Counted from the first letter of the stretch, positions 37,626 through 46,581 are shown. The stretch is DNA of 58,875 nt from an uncultured Gammaproteobacteria bacterium (GCA_913063125.1 CAJXZM010000013.1:1-58875), one strand, 5' to 3'. The notes: generated by a model from the letters alone, not told the origin. Numbers and translations are program-made.

Positions 37626-38312
37626 ATGAAAGATCACATTGAGCACTACAATAAAAATGGATTCACTCAACCAATAAGTATGTTTACGGCTGAAGAATCA
37701 CTAACCATGCGTAATCATTTTTTTGAAGCCATAGGACAAACAGAAGATAAGACTGAACACCTATTTTACGATATTGCAAACTGGCACAACAAATACGACT
37801 GGTGTAGAAATATCGCCACCCATAAAAAGATCGTTGCAATGGTAAGGGGGATTTTTGGCGAAACTAATGTGATGGCCTGGTCAATGCTGTTTTGGTATAA
37901 GTCAGCTTTAGATTCTACCTTTGTACCCTGGCATCAGGACGGAACTTTCTGGCCGATGAAACCCTGCAAGACTATTACTGCTTGGTTAGCATTGGGGGAT
38001 GTAGACCAACATAATGGTGCATTACATTTTATACCGGGGTTACACGAACAGTTACGCCCTGCATCGACCTTAAATCACCCAGATAGCGAATTTATTCTCC
38101 AATGTCCAACTGACAGCAAGGATATTGGAGAAACACGGTTAGATATGCAAGCAGGCCAAGTATGTCTCTTCGACGCGAAAACAATCCACAGGACGGGCCC
38201 AAATACTTCGAATAAGGCTCGTTTAGCCTGTGCTATACGTTACTCAACCTCAGATGTTGTATTCGAGTACGAAAAGTGGCCTCGTTATAAACCCGAGCCA
38301 CTTACCGTGTAA
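37626..38312 (+). CDS. Second PhyH-family Fe(II)/2-oxoglutarate dioxygenase, 228 aa
   Basis: Motifs: H103-x-D105 in PWHQDGTFWPM, DVDQHNGALHFIPGLHE, and distal H188 in KTIHRTGPNTSNKAR with Arg199. An AGGTAGAG-like ribosome binding site precedes the ATG. It is shorter than the leftward paralogue (305 aa) and clearly diverged from it, so it is probably not a recent duplicate. It is the last gene of the rightward operon, 48 bases after the NTPase gene. Likely an oxidative tailoring enzyme (hydroxylation or desaturation) acting on the peptide or on a carrier-bound residue. Confidence 0.82.
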   Translation: MKDHIEHYNKNGFTQPISMFTAEESLTMRNHFFEAIGQTEDKTEHLFYDIANWHNKYDWCRNIATHKKIVAMVRGIFGETNVMAWSMLFWYKSALDSTFVPWHQDGTFWPMKPCKTITAWLALGDVDQHNGALHFIPGLHEQLRPASTLNHPDSEFILQCPTDSKDIGETRLDMQAGQVCLFDAKTIHRTGPNTSNKARLACAIRYSTSDVVFEYEKWPRYKPEPLTV

Positions 38313-38471
38313 AACGCTTTTAGCACGTTGCTATGTAAGCGTATCAAACTAAAATGTAAGCACAATGCTTTGGCACTATCGACAGAGCTGGAAAACTGGA
38401 CTTCCCTGGATTTACTAGACAGCTTGTAGTTTCGTTCTATTCTTACATGACAAAGAGATCCGGGAATCTTT

Positions 38472-39236
38472 ATGAAAACTTGTATTTCAAAGTGTCTACT
38501 TTCATCGCTACTAATAAGTATTAGCTTCTTCTCGAGCGCTGAAGATCCCTTTCCCCACCGAGATGAGTTTAGCGATGTGCCCGTAATGGAAATGAGCGAG
38601 TTCAAAAGGAATTTTGCAAAGCTGTTTATAGTCGATGTGCGTTCGAACTTAGAATTTGATGTGCTCCACATAATTGGAGCCACTCATCTACCAATGTCAA
38701 ACAGTATGTTCGTAAAATCTGTACGAAAACTTAGACCTACTGGAGCTACAATAGTTACGTACTGTAATGGACACGCATGTAAAAAATCTTACCAAGCAGC
38801 GAGACGATTAATTCGGGCAGGAATAGAAAACGTAGTTGCCTTTGACGCTGGTATCTTCGAATGGATTCAAGCAGCACCGGGTATGGCCGTTTTATTAGGC
38901 AAAGCTACCTTTGATCTTAATGAAATCATTCAAGATTCTGACCTACAAAAACGTTTTTTACCCCGTGAGCAATTTTTGGCCGACGCCATGACAAAAAACT
39001 CTTTGTTGATTGACGTAAGAGAGCCCATCCAACGACAAGAAACTAAGCCACTCATTGGCTCTCGTCAAATACCCATCGATAAATTTAAAAAAGTTCTCAC
39101 CTCCGAACACCTTAAAAATAGAGACCTTTACATAGTGGACGCTGTTGGAAAGCAAGTACGTTGGTTGCAATATTATTTGGAAATGATCGGGTATGATAAC
39201 TACCATTTTCTGCAAGGCGGCGCAGAAAACCTCTAA
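38472..39236 (+). CDS. Secreted protein with two rhodanese domains, 254 aa
   Basis: A signal peptide (CLLSSLLISISFFSSA) is followed by a first rhodanese domain (~35-135: LFIVDVRSNLEFDVLHIIGA, then the active loop TYCNGHACKKSYQAARRL with Cys) and a second (~165-254: SLLIDVREPIQRQ, RQIPIDKFK). In the second the loop reads IVDAVGKQVRWLQYYL and lacks the cysteine, so only the first can carry a persulfide. Rhodaneses move sulfane sulfur to acceptors. The export signal places this one in the periplasm. GGGAA upstream of the ATG supports the start. It is separated from the NRPS operon by ~160 bases and is probably not part of the pathway. Confidence 0.8.
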   Translation: MKTCISKCLLSSLLISISFFSSAEDPFPHRDEFSDVPVMEMSEFKRNFAKLFIVDVRSNLEFDVLHIIGATHLPMSNSMFVKSVRKLRPTGATIVTYCNGHACKKSYQAARRLIRAGIENVVAFDAGIFEWIQAAPGMAVLLGKATFDLNEIIQDSDLQKRFLPREQFLADAMTKNSLLIDVREPIQRQETKPLIGSRQIPIDKFKKVLTSEHLKNRDLYIVDAVGKQVRWLQYYLEMIGYDNYHFLQGGAENL

Positions 39237-39376
39237 GAGTCGTTGCTTATATACCCAATCTTTCGGCCTTGATTAAGTAATAATGGAAACACAACCCCTA
39301 CATGTCAGTACTAACAGTGATATCTCTTGTTAGGCGTTTAATCCTACAATTCTGTACATTTGGTCGAGTTACTGTC

Positions 39377-39655
39377 ATGCAACGCGCATTAAATCGAGGT
39401 GTGGCCTACCATCAGTAACGCCGTGCAATAATATCAGTTAATGGCAATCGATTTCGCGGTTCCTTGGGTTATGAAATCAGTCTATGGAATGAATGTGCCA
39501 GGTTGCTTACCAATGCCATCATCTATTTCAATTCAATGATACTAAGTCGTTTGCTATTTCATTTGAGCGTATTCAAGGTAAAAAAGTTAGCCATTACAAA
39601 ACAGGTTTCACCGGTAGCCTGGCACAATATCAACCTGAATGGGACTTACAGCTTT
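39377..39655 (+). pseudogene. Relic of a Tn3-family transposase C-terminus
   Basis: Translation in one frame gives the hallmarks of the TnpA C-terminal end: ALNRGVAYHQ, then a TAA stop where Leu is usual, then RRAIISVNGNRFRGS, LWNECARLLTNAIIYFN and ISPVAW-type text (KQVSPVAWHNINLNGTYSF). Only ~90 of ~1000 residues remain and they contain an internal stop, so it is dead. Sequence just beyond ends in a C-run (CCCCCC near 39696-39701), which may be the remains of the terminal inverted repeat, though I could not match a full 38-bp repeat. It marks a past Tn3-type insertion at the right border of the NRPS cluster. Confidence 0.75.
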
Positions 39656-39725
39656 TATGTCGCATCAGCAAGATTACGGCCTGGCCGACTTTGCCCCCCT
39701 AGGTTGACCCGAAGTGATACAGTTG

Positions 39726-39789
39726 CTCTCAGCAGTACAAGGTTATACTTCGAAAGCAGTTTTGGGATATAACCTTGCACTACTGAGAG
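39726..39789. repeat. 22-bp imperfect inverted repeat just upstream of the CBM6 gene
   Basis: The left arm is 39726-39747 (starts CTCTCAGCAG) and the right arm 39768-39789 (ends CTACTGAGAG), with a 20-base spacer. 20 of 22 positions pair, and both mismatches would be G-U pairs in a minus-strand RNA. The right arm ends 9 bases before the ATG at 39799 and includes the GAGAG that would serve as ribosome binding site. It could be an operator, an RNA switch, or a palindromic mobile-element remnant. Confidence 0.7.
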
Positions 39790-39798
39790 TACAGAATA

Positions 39799-41601
39799 AT
39801 GAAAATAAGAAAAATATTATGCTTACTTGCCCCCTTACTTCTCCCTTCTATGTCGGTACATTCCGCCGTTGACTTGTGCAATGATAAAGGCGGGCTTGAC
39901 CAAATCGTAAAAATGTCTTACAAAAACTACAACGAAGGGCAGTTTCAACAAGCTAATACCGGCATTTTCACTGAATTAGCAACGATTCTTGATGCGTTAG
40001 AACCGTTAACGACTATTCCTGAAAATCTACCAAGCGAAATGACATATGCAGCTGCATCTCTCAATATGTCTATCTGTCAAGAAGCGGGGGATCTTTTGTA
40101 CATCTATCCCCATGCATCTCTAAAGTCGGAGCGTCCTCCTGTATCCATCTTATGGAGGGTCGGAGAAATAGCTATCCCAGGTGATAAGTCAACGTCCAAC
40201 AACCCTGTCGACCCTTTATTTTTTCAGGCTCCCCATTTTGAAGAAGGTAGGCCGGTAGCCGTTAAATTAATGCGAGAAACTAAGGCGAAGGTTATGGTGT
40301 TCGCTGCAAATGATCATAAGAAGCACCCTAACTATATGAACGCGGCTCGCGGCGGAAGCTCAGGGAAGCATCATGTATTTCTCGATGTCAATCAACATAT
40401 ATTTGAGAAATACCCTCAAGTAGCAGTGATGGTATTACATGGAATGCGACGTAAAGAACAGAGAGGTAATTCTGGCTGGACATCGGGGATGATTCAGTCT
40501 GGCGAGGGTGGCGGTGAGATGTCTGCTAATCACAATTTCAAGCTAAAATCTTTCAGTAGTTTGTTTGCTTCTGAAATGGCAAAAGCACTGGATCTCATTC
40601 CAGGTGTAGATCCTCGATTAAAGACAGAATTGCGAGCACCCAATGGTAAAGCCTTGGGGTTGGCAGATCTTAATGGCTTTCTCTTTTCGGTGAATACAGA
40701 TCAGGTTAATGGTTTTTCAACGGCTCATATCAATAGGCTGCAAGCAATCCATTTTGAGATGCCCCAACGAATGCGTTATCGCTGGGGTTACATGGAACCT
40801 ACCCAAGATGCGTTTGTCCTTGCAATGAACAATACGATGGAGAGCTATAAGCGAGAACCTGTATTTGCAACGACGTCAACAATCGATTACTGCAATCGAC
40901 ACTGTCGACGTAACTATTTTAAAAATAGAGGCGTCACGCTCTATTCATTATCAAATTTCAAGGGAAGAGAATCGATCATACCGATTATTGATTCTGATGA
41001 AACCTACTACGATATCGAATCGATGCCCACTATCGCATCGATAAAATTCCCGAATGACTGGGACGGTTCAATCACACTATACGATGGTGACGAAGGACAA
41101 GGGTATTCTGAAACGTTTTCTGAAAGTGATTCAAACACCTGGGACAGTGACTTATCTCAAGGGGCATCATCAGTTGCAGTAGACATCGGATCTGTTGACG
41201 AAGATCCCGTATCAAATGTCGCCATAGAAGCCGAAAGCTATGATCAAAAACGTGGGAGCATCCGTATCGAAAGAAAAGGCAATGCGACCAACCTGGGCTA
41301 TATCAGAACAGGTGATTGGGTAAAGTACTCTAATATTAATTTTGGTTCGACGGGGTTTGATACCTTCGAAGCGCGCATCGCCACCTCGAGAAGACACTCC
41401 TACGGCACTATTGAGATCTACCTGGACGAGATGTCTGAGCCGCCTGTTGGCACCTTTACCCAATTGACTGGGCCTGGTGGCTGGAGCAAATTCAAAACTC
41501 ATGCTATCGAGTTAGACCAAAACATAACGGGTAATCATGATCTCTATCTAAAGTTTAAGTCTGGTTATAATATTGATTGGCTTCGATTTACGTCAGAGTA
41601 G
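39799..41601 (+). CDS. Secreted protein with crystallin-like and CBM6 domains, 600 aa
   Basis: The signal peptide (residues 1-23) ends near SVHSA. Residues ~25-370 are an unrecognised domain with conserved-looking His (KHHVFLDVNQHIF, VMVLHGMRRKEQ) that could be enzymatic. Residues ~378-460 (GVTLYSLSNFKGRES, SITLYDGDEGQGY) resemble a beta/gamma-crystallin unit. Residues ~475-600 (NVAIEAESYDQKRGS, GYIRTGDWVKYSNINF, NIDWLRFTSE) are a family 6 carbohydrate-binding module. Such modules target secreted enzymes to polysaccharides such as xylan or beta-glucan. The catalytic identity of the N-terminal domain is not clear. A long inverted repeat lies over its ribosome binding site. Confidence 0.75.
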   Translation: MKIRKILCLLAPLLLPSMSVHSAVDLCNDKGGLDQIVKMSYKNYNEGQFQQANTGIFTELATILDALEPLTTIPENLPSEMTYAAASLNMSICQEAGDLLYIYPHASLKSERPPVSILWRVGEIAIPGDKSTSNNPVDPLFFQAPHFEEGRPVAVKLMRETKAKVMVFAANDHKKHPNYMNAARGGSSGKHHVFLDVNQHIFEKYPQVAVMVLHGMRRKEQRGNSGWTSGMIQSGEGGGEMSANHNFKLKSFSSLFASEMAKALDLIPGVDPRLKTELRAPNGKALGLADLNGFLFSVNTDQVNGFSTAHINRLQAIHFEMPQRMRYRWGYMEPTQDAFVLAMNNTMESYKREPVFATTSTIDYCNRHCRRNYFKNRGVTLYSLSNFKGRESIIPIIDSDETYYDIESMPTIASIKFPNDWDGSITLYDGDEGQGYSETFSESDSNTWDSDLSQGASSVAVDIGSVDEDPVSNVAIEAESYDQKRGSIRIERKGNATNLGYIRTGDWVKYSNINFGSTGFDTFEARIATSRRHSYGTIEIYLDEMSEPPVGTFTQLTGPGGWSKFKTHAIELDQNITGNHDLYLKFKSGYNIDWLRFTSE

Positions 41602-41645
41602 TCAAAAAAGGATCCTAGCGCCCGCAAGAAAGCACGGGGGCAACG

Positions 41646-41675
41646 GCCATAAATCAACACCCGTTGGTTTATGGC
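41646..41675 (+). terminator. Stable hairpin downstream of the CBM6 gene
   Basis: A 13-bp stem (GCCATAAATCAAC / GTTGGTTTATGGC, one G-U pair) has a 4-base loop ACCC and lies 45 bases after the stop codon. No T-run follows, so it may be a processing or stability hairpin rather than a classical intrinsic terminator. Confidence 0.4.
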
Positions 41676-41754
41676 TGCTGCAATTACCCTCTAGAAAGAA
41701 CCTGGAAGCCTTGTATTTTATCCTGGCTTACCTTTCACTAAAGATAGTTATCTC

Positions 41755-41871
41755 ATGTCGACACTCAATCACCCTGGTGTCATAAAAGAATTCAATAGAT
41801 TCCTAGTCGAAGAAAAGTTAATTATTAGAAAATTAAAAAAACAATTCGGATTAAAGGAATGGTCAAATTAG
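41755..41871 (+). CDS. Possible 38-aa small protein
   Basis: An ATG-to-TAG frame encodes a charged peptide (KEFNRFLVEEKLIIRKLKKQ region) with a helical, amphipathic look. No good ribosome binding site is visible (AAAGATAG lies close by). The amino-acid make-up is plausible for a real small protein or a fragment of a larger lost gene. Apart from this and the hairpin at 41646-41675, I see nothing else in 41602-41929. Confidence 0.2.
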   Translation: MSTLNHPGVIKEFNRFLVEEKLIIRKLKKQFGLKEWSN

Positions 41872-41929
41872 TCAATGCTAAAGGGGCTCTGTGCACATCG
41901 GCATAGTAAATGACACTTTGATTATAGGA

Positions 41930-41950
41930 AAAATGCGAGGGAAGCATTTT
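41930..41950 (-). terminator. Weak terminator-like hairpin at the end of the TonB receptor gene
   Basis: Arms AAAATGC (41930-41936) and GCATTTT (41944-41950) flank a 7-base loop and overlap the stop codon. On the minus transcript the stem is followed by a short T-rich tail. The stem is AT-rich and thus weak. Confidence 0.35.
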
Positions 41951-44069
41951 ATATTGTGATGTTAATACTAAGTAGTAAATGTCGCCCCGGGATAGGCACC
42001 TCACCTAGTTCATCTACCGGAAAATCATAGTTTACACTAGTTTTTGGGAATAGATATTCCTCGTCGAACATATTACGTACCTGAAAGCCAACTTCCGTGG
42101 TGTGGTTTAGCTGTAAAGAAAAGTTAAAGTCAACAACACTAAATGAACCCGGGTCTCGATAAGTATCTGAATCTGCCACTTGATAGCCTTTGACATGACG
42201 TGCGATCAAATTGGCAAAATAATTATTTTGGTGATAGGTAATACCTAAATTTACCTTTCCATAAGGAACATCACTAATTTCAACACCCGCTTTATCTTCA
42301 GAACTTGCATAGCTGTAATTGGCAAACATTTTCCAACTATTCGACAATAGTTGCTTGACCTCTATTTCAACACCTTTCGCCTCAATTTCATCGGATACAT
42401 TCTGGTATATAGCTACGCCCCCCGTTGCATTAGCAACGGGAACACGATCAATGACATCCGTCGTTTTATTTGTAAAAAAAGTGAGACTGGCTAAAGTGCT
42501 CTCATCATTGTAGGTAACACCTAATTCATGAGAGAGAATGATTTCTGGCTCAATTGGTGGCGCGTCGATTATAATTCCATTTTGTGATTGTACTTCGACA
42601 ATTTGTTGATTTAATCCTGTTTCCTTAAGGCCGGGTGAACGTAGCGCTTGCCCGGCCAAGTATTTTATGTTCCATTTTGGATCTAGTTTTTGTACAAGCG
42701 AAAGTCGTGGCGACCAATTATTATATTTTGATGTGTCGCTTTTCCCGTTATCAAATCGAACGCCTGCTGTTACCAATAGGCCTTCCAGTACGGGAAATCG
42801 ATCTTGATATTGACCATATATCGAAGCAACTTTAATTCGGTCAGTTGGTTGATCTGCATTAAAATCAGATACCGCAGTTACTCCTGAACCAGGAGTGTTG
42901 ATGTTATAGAAGAAGCTGTCGTCATCTTGGATTCGTGTGTCGTAATTAAATCCGAAAATAAGATTCCTATCGATATTGGAATCATACTGTCCTTCTAGAT
43001 TGAATTCCCAATTTTCGATAATTACATCGTACACCAATAGTGGACGGTCACCTGAGTCGAAGTTGTCAAAACTGTCCCTATCAACAAGAAGGGTAACACC
43101 GAATTGCTCAGATCTATTGTATTTTAGATAACTGCTTAGGTTTAATGCTTCAGATATTTTTCGGTTATAACGAATATACGGAACCAGTGTTTCCCAAGTG
43201 ATATCATTTATTTCATGTGATAAGGGAGTATGCGTCCAAAACTCACCGATTCCTGAGCGAGTTTCCATATAGATTGCTCCAGTTTCCAAACCATCTAGAA
43301 AGCCTTCTGTAATTTCATATTTATACCGAAAAAACGAACTTTTTTGGTCGTCAAAATTTACGAATAGTGGATCTTCAATTTGACCGACAGAGTCTTTCGA
43401 GGCATCTTTGTCGAAATAACTCATATTCACACTGAGCCTGCCCCCTTGCTCTGTTTGATAATAGTTCGCCATATACCGCTTATTGTTATCATAAGTGCCC
43501 AGTGCCAAATTAATTTCTGATTCGGCGCCATATTCTTCTCGCTCTTTGGGGTTGATGCTCACCACACCAAAAAAGGCGCCCGTACCGTAAAGCGCGGAAC
43601 CCGGACCGCGCAAAAACTCTATCGAATCTGCAAAATACAGCGGAAGTTCTTCTTCAGTGATGACCTTGTTGGCCCGAGCATGCGCGACAGGTATGCCATC
43701 AATAAGTAATAAGTGTTTATGGTTATCGTAACTGCCAGCCTTCTGCCCGCGAGTTTCAAAAACCCGTTCTCCATAAATGTTGTAGCTACTATACCCCGGT
43801 GTTATATCTGCAAAATCTGCCAATGTAATATATCCAGTTTCTTTAATATCTTGGCGATTGTAAACGGTGACTATACCCGGTGCATCTTGCGGTAGGAAAG
43901 CAGTCTTAGAAGCTACTGATATTTCAGTTTTCAGTAACTCTTCTAATGAAAAATAAAATAAGTCATTGTCTTTTTCCTTGTGAAATGGTGTTTCATGGGC
44001 GAAGGAGAAAGTTGCAATGGCGAAGGTAAGGACCGATATTGTCACTCGAATTTTTAGTTTAATGAACAT
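41949..44069 (-). CDS. TonB-dependent outer-membrane receptor, 706 aa
   Basis: The ATG at 44069 is chosen over one 60 bases upstream because it gives a clean signal peptide (IRVTISVLTFAIATFSFA). A plug domain follows (~45-170: GIVTVYNRQDIKETGY, LLLIDGIPVAHA, SIEFLRGPGSALYGTGAFFG), then a ~500-residue barrel with repeated aromatic strand patterns. The N-terminal SLEELLKTEISVASK is typical of receptors common in marine gammaproteobacteria. The C-terminus ends HLLLSINITI, lacking the usual terminal aromatic. The substrate is not evident: there is no neighbouring siderophore or glycan operon, although the adjacent gene encodes a CBM6 protein. Confidence 0.88.
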   Translation of the reverse strand: MFIKLKIRVTISVLTFAIATFSFAHETPFHKEKDNDLFYFSLEELLKTEISVASKTAFLPQDAPGIVTVYNRQDIKETGYITLADFADITPGYSSYNIYGERVFETRGQKAGSYDNHKHLLLIDGIPVAHARANKVITEEELPLYFADSIEFLRGPGSALYGTGAFFGVVSINPKEREEYGAESEINLALGTYDNNKRYMANYYQTEQGGRLSVNMSYFDKDASKDSVGQIEDPLFVNFDDQKSSFFRYKYEITEGFLDGLETGAIYMETRSGIGEFWTHTPLSHEINDITWETLVPYIRYNRKISEALNLSSYLKYNRSEQFGVTLLVDRDSFDNFDSGDRPLLVYDVIIENWEFNLEGQYDSNIDRNLIFGFNYDTRIQDDDSFFYNINTPGSGVTAVSDFNADQPTDRIKVASIYGQYQDRFPVLEGLLVTAGVRFDNGKSDTSKYNNWSPRLSLVQKLDPKWNIKYLAGQALRSPGLKETGLNQQIVEVQSQNGIIIDAPPIEPEIILSHELGVTYNDESTLASLTFFTNKTTDVIDRVPVANATGGVAIYQNVSDEIEAKGVEIEVKQLLSNSWKMFANYSYASSEDKAGVEISDVPYGKVNLGITYHQNNYFANLIARHVKGYQVADSDTYRDPGSFSVVDFNFSLQLNHTTEVGFQVRNMFDEEYLFPKTSVNYDFPVDELGEVPIPGRHLLLSINITI

Positions 44070-44356
44070 ATCACTGCACTCTAGAATCGAATTGTCACAA
44101 ATATAACTATTAACAGAAAAATCAATCACCTAGATATAAGTAAAGCTAGTACTAGCTGTTTCAGGTGCGGTTAATGAAACGTTGAGTGATTAGAAGTATT
44201 CTTAGAGTATAGACGACATATTAGTAAGCCCCAAAACTCAACCCCTCACGGATTAAGAGCGTAGTCACCACGCTTATCCTGAGTATAAATGTAGTTGGCC
44301 TGAGCAATAGGGCTTCCGATTTTGGAATTCACAAAAAAGGAAAGCCCTCAGCTTGA

Positions 44357-44886
44357 TTACTCTTCTTCCAATAAATTTAAAGGGCTCCAGTAATAAATCC
44401 CCCCATTATCACTTCCCGAAAATACCGCATAACCACCTGGATTTATAGTCATCGGCCAGTTCATTAAAGATGTGGTGTGTTTCCAATACTCATAGCCAGT
44501 CTGGGCATTGAACAAGTAAAAATTGCCTTGTGTTTACAAAGGTGGCGCTGCACTGTCCTCATCACTAAATATGGGTTGGTCATCCACTGATGTTACAAAT
44601 TTGGTGTAAGCATCTATATTCATTCCTGGATTCGGGCAATAATCGAGCTTATTAATCCATAATCGTTGAGGGGGAGTTGTTCACATTTTTTAACATATAA
44701 GCGTACCCATAAGCGGGGTTGCTTGAGGGAACGAAGTTTCCTCCAGATGCCACATACAACTCACCGCTGGGTGTATTACAGATGGCTAATGAATAGCTCA
44801 AAATCATTCTGCCGTTCGCACTAGGTTCCCCTCCGTTAGAACCAATAATCAGAGGAACAAAAGGATTCATCATAATGATTGAGGCG
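44357..44886 (-). pseudogene. Decayed PQQ-like beta-propeller gene (3' part)
   Basis: Reading leftward, three pieces join into one protein tail: CNTPSGELYVASGGNF and YGYAYMLKNVNNS in one frame; after a frameshift near 44650, WINKLDYCPNPGMNID; an in-frame TAA at about 44534; then QGNFYLFNAQTGYEYWK, NPGGYAVFSGSDNGGIYYW and the final stop at 44357. NAQTG..YW and SG..DG..Y-type repeats are those of PQQ-binding quinoprotein propellers. With a frameshift and a stop it is non-functional. The upstream part is missing, replaced by the end of the permease gene. 44130-44356 contains no other gene I can support. Confidence 0.6.
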
Positions 44887-46581
44887 CTAAACCCTCGTAA
44901 TAGCTGACAACACTTGGTCTTCACGCCGGCTAAAGGCTTGACTGACGTAATGAATAGCCCGCCAATGTGCTAACCAAGCGACCATTGCACAACCTACCAG
45001 GACGGAAACGACAAGATTGATATCAATACCATATTGCAACATACGAGCAGCAACCACAATCGGTAGAGCTCCTAATACCACACCAGAAAATCCCGCCAAG
45101 GACACTAATAAGGGTTGCCGTTCCCGTCGATTTAAACTGGCATCGAATTTTATCGGATAGTGAACAGATACCCATAAACCGAAACTTGCCACCACGGGCA
45201 CCAATACGAACACCCCTAATAAGGCGACAAAAAGCCAATCAACACTCACATCGACCATCACATACCACCAGTAAAAAAGACAAGCTGCAAACCCCAAACA
45301 CAAACTCATCATGCTATGGACTTTGGCTTTTGCCAATAGAATTTGTTTTGGCGTTATTGGTGCACCCATTAGGTTTAACAAACCTCGCCCATCATAAGCA
45401 AAGGTGTTATGGGTGAATGTTAATAGTATTAAGGCTGCAGCATAAATGCCTACTCCGGCCATTAACCACAATTGTGAGATGTTATCTAAAAAATGAGTCA
45501 TTAACTCGCCAGCAGAAACTAAACGCAAAGCAACAATCAAAAAGAAAGGTACAATGGCCAATAACCGGAATCTTGGATTACGCCAGAGTTCAAATAATTC
45601 TCGCTGAGCTAGCGCTCTATTAACGCCCCCTCTCCCGTTAAACATCAACCATGAGTGCTGTTGAAGCGACTGATAGGAAGCTGATTTATAGTTGGATCTT
45701 TGTAGGCGATATTTTGCATTCAGAAGCCCCAATAGCGCCAACGAAAACATGGCAACACATTCAAGAACAACCCCGTTTGTCCGATGTTCAACGAGCGCCA
45801 ATAGGCCTTCGCCTAAATAACCTGGTGGTATTTTGGCAAAAGCGTTGGCTATATTTGCAAACTCCTCCAATTTGATTCCACTCCCGCCACCTACACCACC
45901 ACTCTGTTTATACAACCAAGAAATGTCCACTTGAGGTAACAACATACCAATCGCAATAAATACCAATAATGTTAATGCTAATGCTCGGCCATTGCTCTTT
46001 GCTCTTAATATATCCCTCAGCAGATATACACCAGCCTGACTCCACGTTGCACACATAGCTATAAATGCGAGTAACAGAAGAAGCGCTGACCCATAGTCCG
46101 TTGCGTTTTGGCCTTTTAGATATCCAATGCTTGCTCCAATCAATGGAGTGAACATAAAAAAACCTACAGGCTTAAATACTCCGGATATAATGGATGCAGA
46201 AAGTAATCGTATTTCTGAAATTGGGAATTGCAAATAACGATCTCGCTCACTACCATCTTCCACGCCAGCTGATAAAACTGGCCACAACATCCATATCATA
46301 GCGGTGACAAAACAGAGTATGTTCAAATAGAACTGACTAACCACCAGCTCAGCGCTGATTGACGGGTGAGACATAAACCAAAAAGTAAAGCCACCTAGCA
46401 GTAGGCTTGGAATGGAGACCAATACTATAGAGAAAATACGGCCATATTGCCCCCATTGATTCCCCGCGTTCTTAGCCATCACCATTCTTAAACGCCATAA
46501 CAGTGTAATGTGATGTATAAAACCAGGTAAATTAGGCGTTATTAACTTAGCGGTGATACGGTCACTATTGCTTTCACTCAC
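44887..46581 (-). CDS. ABC transporter permease, about 12 membrane spans, 564 aa
   Basis: It starts with GTG overlapping the ATPase stop (GTGA), with GGAAGGA upstream. A short hydrophilic N-terminus is followed by many hydrophobic helices in two halves, separated by a cytoplasmic stretch near 300-335 (WLMFNGRGGVNRALAQRELFE). The topology and the partner gene fit a large ABC-2-like export permease of the kind paired with NatA/CcmA-type ATPases. Substrate unknown. The gene ends against the broken propeller gene. Confidence 0.75.
   Translation of the reverse strand: MSESNSDRITAKLITPNLPGFIHHITLLWRLRMVMAKNAGNQWGQYGRIFSIVLVSIPSLLLGGFTFWFMSHPSISAELVVSQFYLNILCFVTAMIWMLWPVLSAGVEDGSERDRYLQFPISEIRLLSASIISGVFKPVGFFMFTPLIGASIGYLKGQNATDYGSALLLLLAFIAMCATWSQAGVYLLRDILRAKSNGRALALTLLVFIAIGMLLPQVDISWLYKQSGGVGGGSGIKLEEFANIANAFAKIPPGYLGEGLLALVEHRTNGVVLECVAMFSLALLGLLNAKYRLQRSNYKSASYQSLQQHSWLMFNGRGGVNRALAQRELFELWRNPRFRLLAIVPFFLIVALRLVSAGELMTHFLDNISQLWLMAGVGIYAAALILLTFTHNTFAYDGRGLLNLMGAPITPKQILLAKAKVHSMMSLCLGFAACLFYWWYVMVDVSVDWLFVALLGVFVLVPVVASFGLWVSVHYPIKFDASLNRRERQPLLVSLAGFSGVVLGALPIVVAARMLQYGIDINLVVSVLVGCAMVAWLAHWRAIHYVSQAFSRREDQVLSAITRV

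Noticed and set aside
38313..38471. Terminator after the second PhyH gene
   Set aside because: Only a 6-bp ACGCTT/AAGCGT pair with a long loop is present, which is too weak to call.
38285..38683. 132-codon minus-strand frame spanning the gap after the NRPS operon
   Set aside because: It overlaps two well-supported plus-strand genes and its translation is low-complexity Ser/Lys text with no family resemblance.
44652..44924. Independent 90-aa protein
   Set aside because: Its text continues, after a frameshift, into the downstream propeller tail, so it is part of a pseudogene.
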